A stretch of 64,000 nucleotides of DNA from JARYGU01 sp033795365 (lineage in GTDB: Bacteria; Pseudomonadota; Alphaproteobacteria; Rhizobiales; Rhizobiaceae), in the NCBI GenBank assembly GCA_033795365.1, contig JARYGU010000010.1, positions 138,777 to 202,776 on the forward strand, in the 5' to 3' direction. The position numbers and the translations under genes are program-made. How positions within the stretch are numbered: position 1 is the stretch's first letter; each line of letters begins with the position of its first letter. The notes under the pieces are model-generated. The model was not told the origin of the DNA. It searched no databases and saw only the letters and a program-made list of their open reading frames with translations. Of this stretch, positions 8,606 to 16,772 are shown piece by piece.

Positions 8606-9517
8606 CTACTTCAGAAAGCCGTTCTGCCGCAGGAAATCCTCCGCCACAGCCTTCGCCGGCTCGCCACCGACCTGAACGCGGCCGTTAAGCTCCTGCAGCG
8701 TCACCAGATCGAGCTTTTCGAAGACGGGCTTCAGCAGGCTTTCGATGTTCGGGTTTTCCTTGAGCACGGCTTCGCGGATGATCGGCGCGGGCTGGTAGAC
8801 CGGCTGAACCGCCTTGTCGTCCTGCAGCACGACGAGACCGGAGGGGGCGATACCGCCGTCGGTGCCGTAGACCATCGCGGCATTGGCGCCGTTCGTCTGG
8901 TTGGCTGCCGCGGCGATCGTCGCCGCCGTATCGCCGCCCGAAAGCGTGATCAGTTGCTCCGGCTTCAGCGTAAAGCCGTAGGCCGTCTGGAAAGCCGGAA
9001 GAGCGGCGGCAGAATTCACGAATTCGGAGGACGCGGCAAGCACGACCTTGCCGCCGCCGCTCACATACTTCCCAAAATCCGTCAGCGTGACGAGCTTGTT
9101 GCCGTCGGCCACGTCCTTGCGCAGCGCGATGGCCCAGGTGTTGTTGGCCGGAGACGGCGTGAGCCAGACGATCTTGTTGGCTTCGTAGTCGAGCGTCTTG
9201 GCCGTTTCGAAAGCCTTCGCGGCATCCTTCCAGACCGGATCGTCGGCCTTCTGGAAGAAGAAGGCGGCGTTTCCGGTATATTCCGGGTAGATGTCGATCT
9301 CGCCTGCGGTGATCGCTTGGCGGACGACCGGCGTCGCGCCGAGCTGTATCCGGTCGGTCGTGCGGATATCGTTGGCATTGAGGACGGCAAGGATGATGTT
9401 GCCGAGCACGCCGCCTTCCGTATCGATCTTCGAGGAGACCACCACCTGGGCCTGAGCCGTTGCCGCCGAGAGCGCGACGGCGAAAGCCGCGCCGATGATC
9501 CTGGTTGTAAGTCGCAT
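8606..9517 (-). CDS. osmF: Osmoprotectant ABC transporter periplasmic binding protein (OsmF/YehZ type)
   Basis: A 303-residue protein starting at 9517 after AGGGGG, with a Sec signal peptide (MRLTTRIIGAAFAVALSAAT then AQAQ cleavage region). The mature part belongs to the OpuAC/ProX-like substrate-binding family (SSKIDTEGGVLGNIIL and IDIYPEYTGNAA). It is the first gene of the operon osmF-yehY-yehX-yehW. In E. coli this importer is induced by osmotic and general stress rather than being the main betaine porter. A gap of 106 bases before yehY may allow extra mRNA for the binding protein. Confidence 0.85.
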   Translation of the reverse strand: MRLTTRIIGAAFAVALSAATAQAQVVVSSKIDTEGGVLGNIILAVLNANDIRTTDRIQLGATPVVRQAITAGEIDIYPEYTGNAAFFFQKADDPVWKDAAKAFETAKTLDYEANKIVWLTPSPANNTWAIALRKDVADGNKLVTLTDFGKYVSGGGKVVLAASSEFVNSAAALPAFQTAYGFTLKPEQLITLSGGDTAATIAAAANQTNGANAAMVYGTDGGIAPSGLVVLQDDKAVQPVYQPAPIIREAVLKENPNIESLLKPVFEKLDLVTLQELNGRVQVGGEPAKAVAEDFLRQNGFLK

Positions 9518-9847
9518 GGTCGTCCCCCTTACCTTCGGTTCACACCTGGTGTCACAATCATGGTTCTTCCCGTAACCTGCGGGATGGTATCCCATATATG
9601 TCAGCCTTTGCCCAAGAAAATAGAGCAAGCGCCGTCGCATATCCATCTTTCCGTCCGGCCACCTGCACCGAAAGACGGAGCTTCGAGCCGAATGCCGGTA
9701 TCAAAATGCACGTTGCAATGGCCCTGCATCTCGTTCAATCTGCGGCAAGCCCGCTATGCGCATGACAGTCATGGATGGTGCGACGTCGCCGACCCGGCCT
9801 TCGGGCTAGAGGCTAGGTTGCGGCCTCGATCGCTTCAGGGGGACGGC
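9518..9847. promoter_or_regulatory. Divergent promoter region of the osmF operon and the DUF4126 gene
   Basis: About 330 bases with no supported gene. It must hold the promoter of osmF (minus) and of the membrane protein that starts at 9848 (plus). No convincing operator, riboswitch fold or terminator was seen. An open frame runs through on the plus strand into the DUF4126 gene, but it lacks a ribosome site and overlaps the osmF coding region, so it is treated as a shadow. Confidence 0.35.
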
Positions 9848-10318
9848 ATGTTCATCTACGTTCTTGCGCTGCTCATCGGCGTGGTGGCGGGTCTGCGCGC
9901 CATGACCGCGCCTGCGGCCGTCAGCATCGGCGCAGCCGCCGGGTGGCTGCCGGTTGCGAATACCTGGGCAGCCTTCATGGGCTATCGCTTTACGCCCTAC
10001 ATCTTCGGCATCCTCGCCATCGTCGAATTCGTAACCGACCAACTGCCGGGTACGCCGAGCCGCAAGGTGCCGCAGCAGTTCGGCGCCCGCATCGTCAGCG
10101 GCGCTTTCTGCGGCGCGGTGATCGGCACGGCGGGTGGCGGTTCACTGGTCGGCGGCCTCGTCGCAGGCGTCGTCGGCGCCGTGATCGGAACGCTCGGCGG
10201 CTACGAGGCCCGCAAGCGCCTCGTCGCGGCGATCGGAGGCAAGGATCTGCCGATCGCACTCCTCGAAGATGCCGTTGCCGTTTTGCTGGCGCTCTGGGTG
10301 GTGTCCTCAGTCCAATGA
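9848..10318 (+). CDS. DUF4126-family small membrane protein
   Basis: A 156-residue, very hydrophobic protein with four or more membrane segments and a Gly-rich stretch (GAVIGTAGGGSLVGGLVAGVVG), typical of the DUF4126 family. The start ATG follows AGGGGG at 9836-9841. It overlaps the next gene, a flavoprotein, by four bases (ATGA), so the two are probably made together. No function has been established for the family to my knowledge; a link to the redox partner next door is only inferred from the coupling. Confidence 0.7.
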   Translation: MFIYVLALLIGVVAGLRAMTAPAAVSIGAAAGWLPVANTWAAFMGYRFTPYIFGILAIVEFVTDQLPGTPSRKVPQQFGARIVSGAFCGAVIGTAGGGSLVGGLVAGVVGAVIGTLGGYEARKRLVAAIGGKDLPIALLEDAVAVLLALWVVSSVQ

Positions 10319-11691
10319 CCAGACACTTCGACGCGATCATCATCGGAGCGGGCCAGGCGGGTCCTTCGCTTGCCGGGCGCCTCACCGATGCCGGAAAGAC
10401 CGTCGCCATCATCGAGCGCAAGCTCATCGGCGGCACCTGCGTCAACACCGGCTGCATGCCGACGAAAGCGATGGTGGCGAGCGCCTATGCGATCCATCTA
10501 GCCCGCCGCGGTGCCGATTACGGCTTTTCCGCCGGGCCGCTGTCGGTCGATTTCGCCAAGGTAATGGCGCGCAAGGAAACGGTGCGCGTCAATGCCCGGA
10601 CGAACAACGAAACCTGGCTGAACGGCATGAAAGGCTGCACGGTCATTCGCGGCCATGCCCGCTTCGAGGGGCCGAAACAGGTACGGGTCGGCGACGAGCT
10701 GCTTTCGGCGGACCGAATCTTTCTCAACACCGGCGGACGCGCGGCAATTCCGGATTTCCCCGGCGTCACCGACGTTCCCTATCTCACCAACGTATCGATG
10801 ATGGATCTCGATACCCTGCCCCCTCATCTGCTCATCATCGGCGGCAGCTATATCGGCCTCGAATTCGCGCAGATGTTCCGCCGTTTCGGCTCGCAAGTCA
10901 CGATCGTTGAAAAGGGCCCGCGCCTCATCGGCCGGGAAGACCCGGATGTCTGCGACGCCGTGCGCGACATCCTCGAAAAGGAAGGCATCCAGGTCCGGCT
11001 CAATGCCGAGTGCATCCGTTTCTTGAAGCACGGGAAGGATGTAGCGGTCGGCGTCGATTGCATGGAAGGCAGCCCGGAAATCGTCGGCTCCCATATCCTG
11101 CTTGCGACCGGACGGCGGCCGAACACCGACGATCTCGGCCTCGACAAGGCCGGCGTGGAGACCGACAAGCGCGGCTACATCGTGGTGGACGACGAGCTTC
11201 GCACCAACGTTGCCGGCATATGGGCCATGGGCGACTGCAACGGCCGCGGAGCCTTTACGCACACCTCCTACAACGATTTCGAAATCGTCGCTGCCAATCT
11301 CCTCGACAACGGACGACGCAAGGTTTCCGACCGCATCAGCACCTATGCGCTCTATATCGATCCGCCGCTCGGGCGCGCGGGAATGAACGAGACCGAGGCG
11401 AGGAAGTCCGCCCGAAAGCTCCTGATCGGCACGCGACCGATGACGCGTGTCGGCCGCGCCGTCGAAAAGGGAGAAACCGAGGGCTTCATGAAGGTGATCG
11501 TCGATGCCGACACGAAGGAAATCCTCGGAGCATCGATCCTCGGCACCGGCGGAGACGAGGCGGTGCAGAGCATTCTCGACGTGATGTATGCCGGGCGGCC
11601 CTACACGACGATCACGCATGCCGTGCACATCCATCCGACTGTTTCGGAGCTGATCCCGACCGTCTTCGGTGATTTGAAGCCGGCGAACTGA
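10315..11691 (+). CDS. FAD-dependent pyridine nucleotide-disulfide oxidoreductase (mercuric reductase/lipoamide dehydrogenase-like)
   Basis: A 458-residue class I flavoprotein disulfide reductase. It shows the FAD-binding GAGQAG loop (11-16), the redox pair Cys42/Cys47 in GGTCVNTGCMP, the NAD(P) fold (IIGGSYIGLEFAQ), the second FAD motif (IWAMGDCN) and the C-terminal dimerisation segment with the catalytic His in HPTVSEL. There is no N-terminal heavy-metal-associated domain and no C-terminal Cys pair, so true mercuric reductase activity is unlikely. The substrate is unknown. It is coupled to the DUF4126 gene and precedes the kdp locus. Confidence 0.85.
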   Translation: MTRHFDAIIIGAGQAGPSLAGRLTDAGKTVAIIERKLIGGTCVNTGCMPTKAMVASAYAIHLARRGADYGFSAGPLSVDFAKVMARKETVRVNARTNNETWLNGMKGCTVIRGHARFEGPKQVRVGDELLSADRIFLNTGGRAAIPDFPGVTDVPYLTNVSMMDLDTLPPHLLIIGGSYIGLEFAQMFRRFGSQVTIVEKGPRLIGREDPDVCDAVRDILEKEGIQVRLNAECIRFLKHGKDVAVGVDCMEGSPEIVGSHILLATGRRPNTDDLGLDKAGVETDKRGYIVVDDELRTNVAGIWAMGDCNGRGAFTHTSYNDFEIVAANLLDNGRRKVSDRISTYALYIDPPLGRAGMNETEARKSARKLLIGTRPMTRVGRAVEKGETEGFMKVIVDADTKEILGASILGTGGDEAVQSILDVMYAGRPYTTITHAVHIHPTVSELIPTVFGDLKPAN

Positions 11692-11919
11692 GCCCGATGG
11701 CCGGCCCGTGACGGCAGCCGAAATCTTTATGGGATCTTTATTTCTTTCCTGTTCCGGCTCTCTCGAACCTTTATGCGGGTTCGGTCCATAATCCGTGATG
11801 AATAGAAAAAGCGGGATCATCGCTTCTCTGCAGGGAGGCGATGTTTCCGCTGCGCGGGATGCGCCGCCTGAAGCAACTCCCGCGCGGAATGCTCTCATCC
11901 ACATAAGGAGCCATGGACA
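11692..11919 (+). promoter_or_regulatory. kdp promoter/leader region with direct repeats and hairpins
   Basis: The leader of the K+ ATPase operon. ATCTTTAT occurs twice as a direct repeat at 11723-11730 and 11734-11741 (11-bp period, one helical turn), with a third CTTTAT at 11769-11774. This T-rich direct repeat is a plausible KdpE-binding site. Further down, two inverted repeats could fold in RNA: 11818-11843 (arms CATCGCTTCTCTG and CAGGGAGGCGATG, pairing with two G-U) and 11852-11885 (arms GCGCGGGA and TCCCGCGC). AAGGAG at 11905-11910 is the ribosome site of the first small ORF. Confidence 0.45.
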
Positions 11920-12000
11920 ATGGACATCATCATGATCGCGATAGCCTTGTTGTTCTTCGCATTTTCCTTCGCCTATGCGAACGCCTGCGACAAGCTGTGA
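11920..12000 (+). CDS. 26-residue membrane peptide preceding kdpF
   Basis: A short frame reading MDIIMIAIALLFFAFSFAYA followed by NACDKL. It starts nine bases after a strong AAGGAG site and is one transmembrane helix with a short charged tail. It sits directly before kdpF, which is itself a peptide of the same size and topology, so a second KdpF-like accessory subunit is the natural reading. An overlapping ATG at 11913 would give an unrelated basic peptide, but its spacing to the ribosome site is too short. Not recognised as a named gene. Confidence 0.55.
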   Translation: MDIIMIAIALLFFAFSFAYANACDKL

Positions 12001-12016
12001 TCGAAAGGACTTGATC

Positions 12017-12106
12017 ATGCTTGCGGAATACATCCTCGGCGGCGCCGTAACCCTATTTCTTCTCGCCTATCTGACCTACGCCCTCGTCCGTCCGGAACGG
12101 TTCTGA
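12017..12106 (+). CDS. kdpF: K+-transporting ATPase small subunit KdpF
   Basis: A 29-residue peptide: MLAEYILGGAVTLFLLAYLT followed by YALVRPERF. The single helix followed by LVRPERF is the characteristic end of KdpF, which stabilises the KdpABC complex in the cytoplasmic membrane. It lies 31 bases before kdpA, preceded by AAAGGA at 12004-12009. Its small size means it is often missed in annotation. Confidence 0.85.
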   Translation: MLAEYILGGAVTLFLLAYLTYALVRPERF

Positions 12107-12137
12107 TCGCACGGCCCAACGCTTCGAAAGCTCTCCC

Positions 12138-13841
12138 ATGACTCTCAACGGATGGATACAGATCCTCGTCTTCTGCGGGATCGTCGTTTTGCTCGTAAAG
12201 CCGCTCGGCGGCTACATGACCCGCGTCTTCAGCGGCGAGCGCACGCTTCTGTCGCCGCTGCTCGGCCCGGTCGAGCGCGGCCTCTACGCCATCGCCGGCA
12301 CCAGCGACCGCGAGGAACAGCACTGGACGAGCTACGCCGCCGGCATGCTGTTTTTCAATCTCGCCGGCTTTCTCCTGCTCTACCTCCTCCAGCGGGCCCA
12401 GGGAGCGCTCCCCTTCAATCCGGCGGGGATGCCCGCTGTCGGTCCAGAACTTGCCTTCAACACCGCGGCAAGCTTCATGACGAACACCAACTGGCAGAAC
12501 TACGGCGGCGAAAGTACCATGTCGTATCTGACCCAGATGGCCGGCCTTACCGTGCAGAACTTCGTATCGGCGGCCACCGGCATCGCCATCGCAGTCGCGC
12601 TGATCCGCGGCTTTGCCCGCGCATCCGGAAAGACGATCGGCAATTTCTGGGTCGATATGACCCGCGCGACGCTCTATGTGCTCCTGCCGCTCTGCATCGT
12701 GCTGACGCTCGTCTATGTCTATCTCGGAATTCCGCAGACGCTTGGCGCCTATGTCGGAGCGACGACGCTCGAAGGCGCGCAGCAGACGATCGCACTCGGA
12801 CCGGCGGCCTCCCAGATCGCCATCAAGATGCTCGGGACCAATGGCGGCGGCTTCTTCAATGCCAACGCCGCGCATCCTTTCGAAAATCCCGACGCGATCT
12901 CGAACCTGATCCAGATGGTCTCGATCTTCGCCATCGGCGCCGCCCTGACGAACGTTTTCGGCAGGATGGTCGGCAACCAGCGGCAGGGCTGGGCGATCCT
13001 CGCGACGATGGGCGTGCTGTTCGTTGCCGGCGTCGCCGTTTGCTACTGGGCAGAGGCCGCCGGCAATCCGCTCGTCCACGCCTTTGGGCTGGAAGGCGGA
13101 AACATGGAAGGCAAGGAAGTCCGCTTCGGCATCGCCCTGTCCTCCCTCTTCGCCGTCGTCACGACCGCGGCCTCCTGCGGCGCGGTCAATGCGATGCACG
13201 GAAGCTTCACCGCGCTCGGCGGACTGATCCCGCTGATCAACATGGAGCTCGGCGAGGTCATCGTCGGTGGCGTCGGCGCAGGCTTCTACGGCATCCTGCT
13301 CTTCGTCGTGCTCGCGATCTTCGTCGCCGGCCTGATGGTCGGCCGCACGCCGGAATATCTCGGCAAGAAGATCGAGGCCAAGGAGGTCAAGATGGCGGTG
13401 CTCGCCATTCTCTGCCTGCCGGGCGCGATGCTGATCTTCACGGCCATCGCCGTGATCCTGCCGACAGGCGTCGCATCCATCGGCAATCCGGGGCCGCACG
13501 GCTTCTCGGAAATCCTCTACGCCTATACCTCGGGCGCAGCAAACAACGGTTCCGCCTTCGGCGGCCTCACCGGCAATACGCCCTGGTACAACATCACCAT
13601 CGGCCTTGCCATGCTGATCGGCCGGTTCCTCGTCATCATCCCGGCGCTGGCGATTGCCGGCTCGCTGGTCGCCAAGAAGACCGTTCCCGCTTCGGCAGGC
13701 ACTTTTCCCACCGACGGCACGCTGTTCGTCGGGCTGCTGGTCGGCGTCATCCTGATCGTGGGCGGGCTCACCTTCTTTCCCGCGCTCGCCGTGGGTCCGA
13801 TCGTCGAGCATCTGGCCATGCTGCGCGGGCAGACCTTCTGA
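12138..13841 (+). CDS. kdpA: K+-transporting ATPase subunit A (K+ channel-like)
   Basis: A 567-residue polytopic membrane protein, the usual length of KdpA. It carries the repeated selectivity-filter-like segments of the superfamily of K+ transporters, e.g. NTAASFMTNTNWQNYGGEST, KMLGTNGGGFFNANAAHPFEN and TTAASCGAVNAMHGSFTALGG. KdpA captures K+ at micromolar levels and passes it to KdpB. It follows kdpF in the operon, and a small membrane ORF, not kdpB, comes next. Confidence 0.96.
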   Translation: MTLNGWIQILVFCGIVVLLVKPLGGYMTRVFSGERTLLSPLLGPVERGLYAIAGTSDREEQHWTSYAAGMLFFNLAGFLLLYLLQRAQGALPFNPAGMPAVGPELAFNTAASFMTNTNWQNYGGESTMSYLTQMAGLTVQNFVSAATGIAIAVALIRGFARASGKTIGNFWVDMTRATLYVLLPLCIVLTLVYVYLGIPQTLGAYVGATTLEGAQQTIALGPAASQIAIKMLGTNGGGFFNANAAHPFENPDAISNLIQMVSIFAIGAALTNVFGRMVGNQRQGWAILATMGVLFVAGVAVCYWAEAAGNPLVHAFGLEGGNMEGKEVRFGIALSSLFAVVTTAASCGAVNAMHGSFTALGGLIPLINMELGEVIVGGVGAGFYGILLFVVLAIFVAGLMVGRTPEYLGKKIEAKEVKMAVLAILCLPGAMLIFTAIAVILPTGVASIGNPGPHGFSEILYAYTSGAANNGSAFGGLTGNTPWYNITIGLAMLIGRFLVIIPALAIAGSLVAKKTVPASAGTFPTDGTLFVGLLVGVILIVGGLTFFPALAVGPIVEHLAMLRGQTF

Positions 13842-13854
13842 ACGGATCGCGCAA

Positions 13855-14022
13855 ATGAACCGACCACGCCATCAACGCAAACATCATAACTCCCGCGCCC
13901 TCTCGGCGCGGGATGCGACCGCCCACCCTCGCGCCTCGAGCATCATCCTCGCAATCGTGATGGCGATGCTGGCGATCGTGCTCGCCGCAAAGGCTTTCGA
14001 TCACCTGTTCACGACGGTCTGA
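13855..14022 (+). CDS. 55-residue single-helix membrane protein between kdpA and kdpB
   Basis: A frame of 55 codons that fills the gap between kdpA and kdpB. The N-terminal half is basic (MNRPRHQRKHHNSRALSARD) and the C-terminal half is one strong transmembrane helix (SIILAIVMAMLAIVLAAKAF) before a short tail, so the basic part should stay in the cytoplasm. The start lies 13 bases after the kdpA stop; a weak GGA lies just upstream. E. coli has no gene here (kdpA and kdpB adjoin), so this is either an accessory peptide of this lineage or a chance frame. Conservation in relatives would decide. Confidence 0.55.
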   Translation: MNRPRHQRKHHNSRALSARDATAHPRASSIILAIVMAMLAIVLAAKAFDHLFTTV

Positions 14023-14063
14023 CCAACCGGCGCCCCACAAGAACACTCATGCTGGAGTCTCTG

Positions 14064-16136
14064 ATGAGCCAGTCAAAAACCGCGAGCATCCTCGACGCTC
14101 GCATCCTCGTTCCCGCCGTCGGCGATGCCTTCCGGAAACTCGATCCGCGAAGCCTCGCCAGAAATCCGGTGATGTTTGTCGTCGCCGTCGTCTCGGCTCT
14201 GACCACCGTCCTTCTCGTCAAGGATCTGCTGACGGGCGGCCCCGATCTCGGCTTCTCGTTCCAGATCGTTCTATGGCTCTGGTTCACGGTGCTGTTCGCC
14301 AATTTCGCCGAAGCCGTCGCCGAAGGGCGCGGAAAAGCGCAGGCCGAATCGCTGCGGCGGACCCGCACCGACACCCAGGCGAAGCTGCTTTCCGGCGACA
14401 GCCGGACCGCCTACAAGCTGGTGCCCGGCACAAGCCTGAAGGTCGGCGACATCGTGCTCGTCGAGGCCGGCGACATCATCCCCTCCGATGGCGAGGTCAT
14501 CGAAGGCATCGCTTCCGTCAACGAAGCGGCGATCACCGGCGAATCCGCCCCCGTCATCCGTGAATCGGGCGGCGACCGCTCGGCCGTGACCGGCGGCACA
14601 CAGGTTCTCTCCGACTGGATCCGCGTCCGCATCACGGCTGCGGCTGGCTCGACCTTCATCGACCGCATGATCTCCCTTGTCGAAGGCGCCGAGCGTCAGA
14701 AAACCCCGAATGAGATCGCCCTCAACATCCTGCTTGCAGGCATGACGCTGATCTTCGTGCTGGCGACGGCGACGATCCCGAGCTTCGCCTCCTATGCCGG
14801 TGGCTATATTCCCGTAATCGTGCTCGTCGCCCTCTTCGTGACGCTCATTCCCACCACCATCGGCGCGCTGCTTTCGGCGATCGGTATTGCCGGCATGGAC
14901 CGCCTCGTGCGCTTCAACGTGCTCGCCATGTCCGGCCGCGCGGTGGAAGCCGCTGGCGACGTCGATACGCTGCTTCTCGACAAAACCGGCACGATCACGC
15001 TCGGCAATCGCCAGGCAACCGAGTTTCATCCGATACGCGGGGTGAGCGAGCGGGAGCTGGCCGATGCGGCACAGCTCGCCTCGCTTGCCGACGAAACGCC
15101 GGAAGGACGATCGATCGTCGTACTTGCGAAGGAGAAATACGGCATCCGCGCCCGCGACATGCAGAGCCTGCACGCGACCTTCGTTCCCTTCACGGCGCAG
15201 AGCCGGATGAGCGGCGTCGATTTCGACGGCACGTCGATCCGCAAGGGCGCCGTCGATGCGGTGCTGAAGCACGCCGAGGCGACCGCTTCGGCAATCGGCA
15301 GCAACAGGGCAAGCAGCGAGGCCGTGCGGGAGATCCAGGCGATCGCCGACGAGATCGCCAAGGCCGGCGGCACCCCTCTCGCCGTCCTGCGCGATGAACG
15401 GCTCCTCGGCATCGTTTATCTCAAGGATATCGTCAAGGGCGGGATCAGGGAACGCTTCGCGGAACTGCGACGCATGGGGATCCGCACCGTGATGATCACG
15501 GGCGACAACCCGATGACCGCGGCAGCCATTGCGGCAGAAGCCGGCGTGGACGATTTCCTGGCCCAGGCCACGCCGGAAAACAAGCTGTCGCTGATCCGCG
15601 AGGAACAGGCCAAGGGCAAGCTCGTCGCCATGTGCGGTGACGGCACCAACGACGCCCCGGCGCTTGCCCAGGCGGATGTAGGCGTCGCCATGAACACCGG
15701 CACCGTGGCCGCCCGCGAAGCCGGCAACATGGTCGATCTCGACAGCGATCCGACCAAGCTCATCGAGATCGTCGAGATCGGCAAGCAGCTGCTGATGACC
15801 CGCGGCGCCCTGACGACGTTCTCGATCGCCAACGACATCGCGAAATATTTCGCCATCATTCCGGCGATGTTCCTGGCCTTCTATCCGCAGCTCGCAGCAC
15901 TCAACATCATGGGACTGGAGACACCGCAGAGCGCCATTCTTTCGGCGATCATCTTCAATGCGCTGATCATCGTCGCGCTCATCCCGCTGTCGCTGAAGGG
16001 CGTCACCTACCGCGCCGTCGGCGCCGGAGCCCTGCTGTCCCGCAATCTTCTGATCTACGGCCTCGGCGGCATCATCGTCCCCTTCGTCGGCATCAAGGTC
16101 ATCGACATGGCCATCACCGCCCTAGGCCTCGTCTAA
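14064..16136 (+). CDS. kdpB: K+-transporting P-type ATPase subunit B
   Basis: A P-type ATPase of 690 residues from the ATG at 14064, which has GGAG seven bases upstream; an in-frame ATG at 14049 would add five residues. Visible are the actuator motif (AITGESAPV), the phosphorylation site DKTGTIT with Asp306, the nucleotide-binding region (KGAVDAV), and the hinge MCGDGTNDAPALAQADVG. It hydrolyses ATP and drives K+ delivered through KdpA. It is followed after 12 bases by kdpC. Confidence 0.96.
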   Translation: MSQSKTASILDARILVPAVGDAFRKLDPRSLARNPVMFVVAVVSALTTVLLVKDLLTGGPDLGFSFQIVLWLWFTVLFANFAEAVAEGRGKAQAESLRRTRTDTQAKLLSGDSRTAYKLVPGTSLKVGDIVLVEAGDIIPSDGEVIEGIASVNEAAITGESAPVIRESGGDRSAVTGGTQVLSDWIRVRITAAAGSTFIDRMISLVEGAERQKTPNEIALNILLAGMTLIFVLATATIPSFASYAGGYIPVIVLVALFVTLIPTTIGALLSAIGIAGMDRLVRFNVLAMSGRAVEAAGDVDTLLLDKTGTITLGNRQATEFHPIRGVSERELADAAQLASLADETPEGRSIVVLAKEKYGIRARDMQSLHATFVPFTAQSRMSGVDFDGTSIRKGAVDAVLKHAEATASAIGSNRASSEAVREIQAIADEIAKAGGTPLAVLRDERLLGIVYLKDIVKGGIRERFAELRRMGIRTVMITGDNPMTAAAIAAEAGVDDFLAQATPENKLSLIREEQAKGKLVAMCGDGTNDAPALAQADVGVAMNTGTVAAREAGNMVDLDSDPTKLIEIVEIGKQLLMTRGALTTFSIANDIAKYFAIIPAMFLAFYPQLAALNIMGLETPQSAILSAIIFNALIIVALIPLSLKGVTYRAVGAGALLSRNLLIYGLGGIIVPFVGIKVIDMAITALGLV

Positions 16137-16148
16137 AGGATCGTTTCC

Positions 16149-16718
16149 ATGCTCAAGCAACTCAGACCCGCAATTATCATGATCGTCGCCCTGACGGTGA
16201 TCACCGGCCTCGCCTATCCTCTCGGCATGACGGCGATCGCGCAGGCGATCTTCCCGCAGCAGGCGAGTGGCAGCCTGATCGAGAGGAACGGCCGCATCGT
16301 CGGTTCCAGCCTCATCGGCCAGGTGTTCGCCAGCGAGCGCTATTTCCACGGCCGGCCTTCCGCAGCCGGCGACGGCTACAACGCCGTCGCCTCCAGCGGT
16401 TCCAACCTCGGCCCGACCAACCCGAAGCTGATCGACCGCATCAAGGCCGATACCGAAGCGCTGAGGGCCGAAAATCCGGATGCCGCCGTTCCCATGGACC
16501 TCGTCACCACATCGGGCAGCGGACTGGACCCTCATATCTCTCCGGAAGCGGCCTATTTCCAGGTCGCGCGCGTCGCAAGGGCTCGCGGAATGGACGAAGC
16601 CCGGGTAAAGACGCTGGTGGACAGCCATGTCGAAGAGCGCGAGCTGGGTTTTCTCGGCGAACCGGTCGTCAATGTCCTCGCGCTCAACATGGCGCTCGAC
16701 GAAGCTGTGACGGAATGA
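16149..16718 (+). CDS. kdpC: K+-transporting ATPase subunit C
   Basis: A 189-residue protein with one N-terminal membrane helix (IIMIVALTVITGLAYPLGMT) and a soluble domain with the family's conserved segments (GRIVGSSLIGQVFASERYFHGRPSA; SGSNLGPTN; DLVTTSGSGLDPHISPEAA). KdpC assembles with KdpA and KdpB and raises the apparent ATP affinity. Standard length and position in the operon. Confidence 0.95.
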   Translation: MLKQLRPAIIMIVALTVITGLAYPLGMTAIAQAIFPQQASGSLIERNGRIVGSSLIGQVFASERYFHGRPSAAGDGYNAVASSGSNLGPTNPKLIDRIKADTEALRAENPDAAVPMDLVTTSGSGLDPHISPEAAYFQVARVARARGMDEARVKTLVDSHVEERELGFLGEPVVNVLALNMALDEAVTE

Positions 16719-16772
16719 AACGATGGGCCGGAGCGACCAGCTCCGGCTTGTCCAAGGAAGAGATCGCTGCCG

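Noticed and set aside
10315..11691. Mercuric reductase
   Set aside because: The flavoprotein lacks the N-terminal metal-binding domain and the C-terminal Cys pair needed to bind Hg(II), and no mer genes are near.
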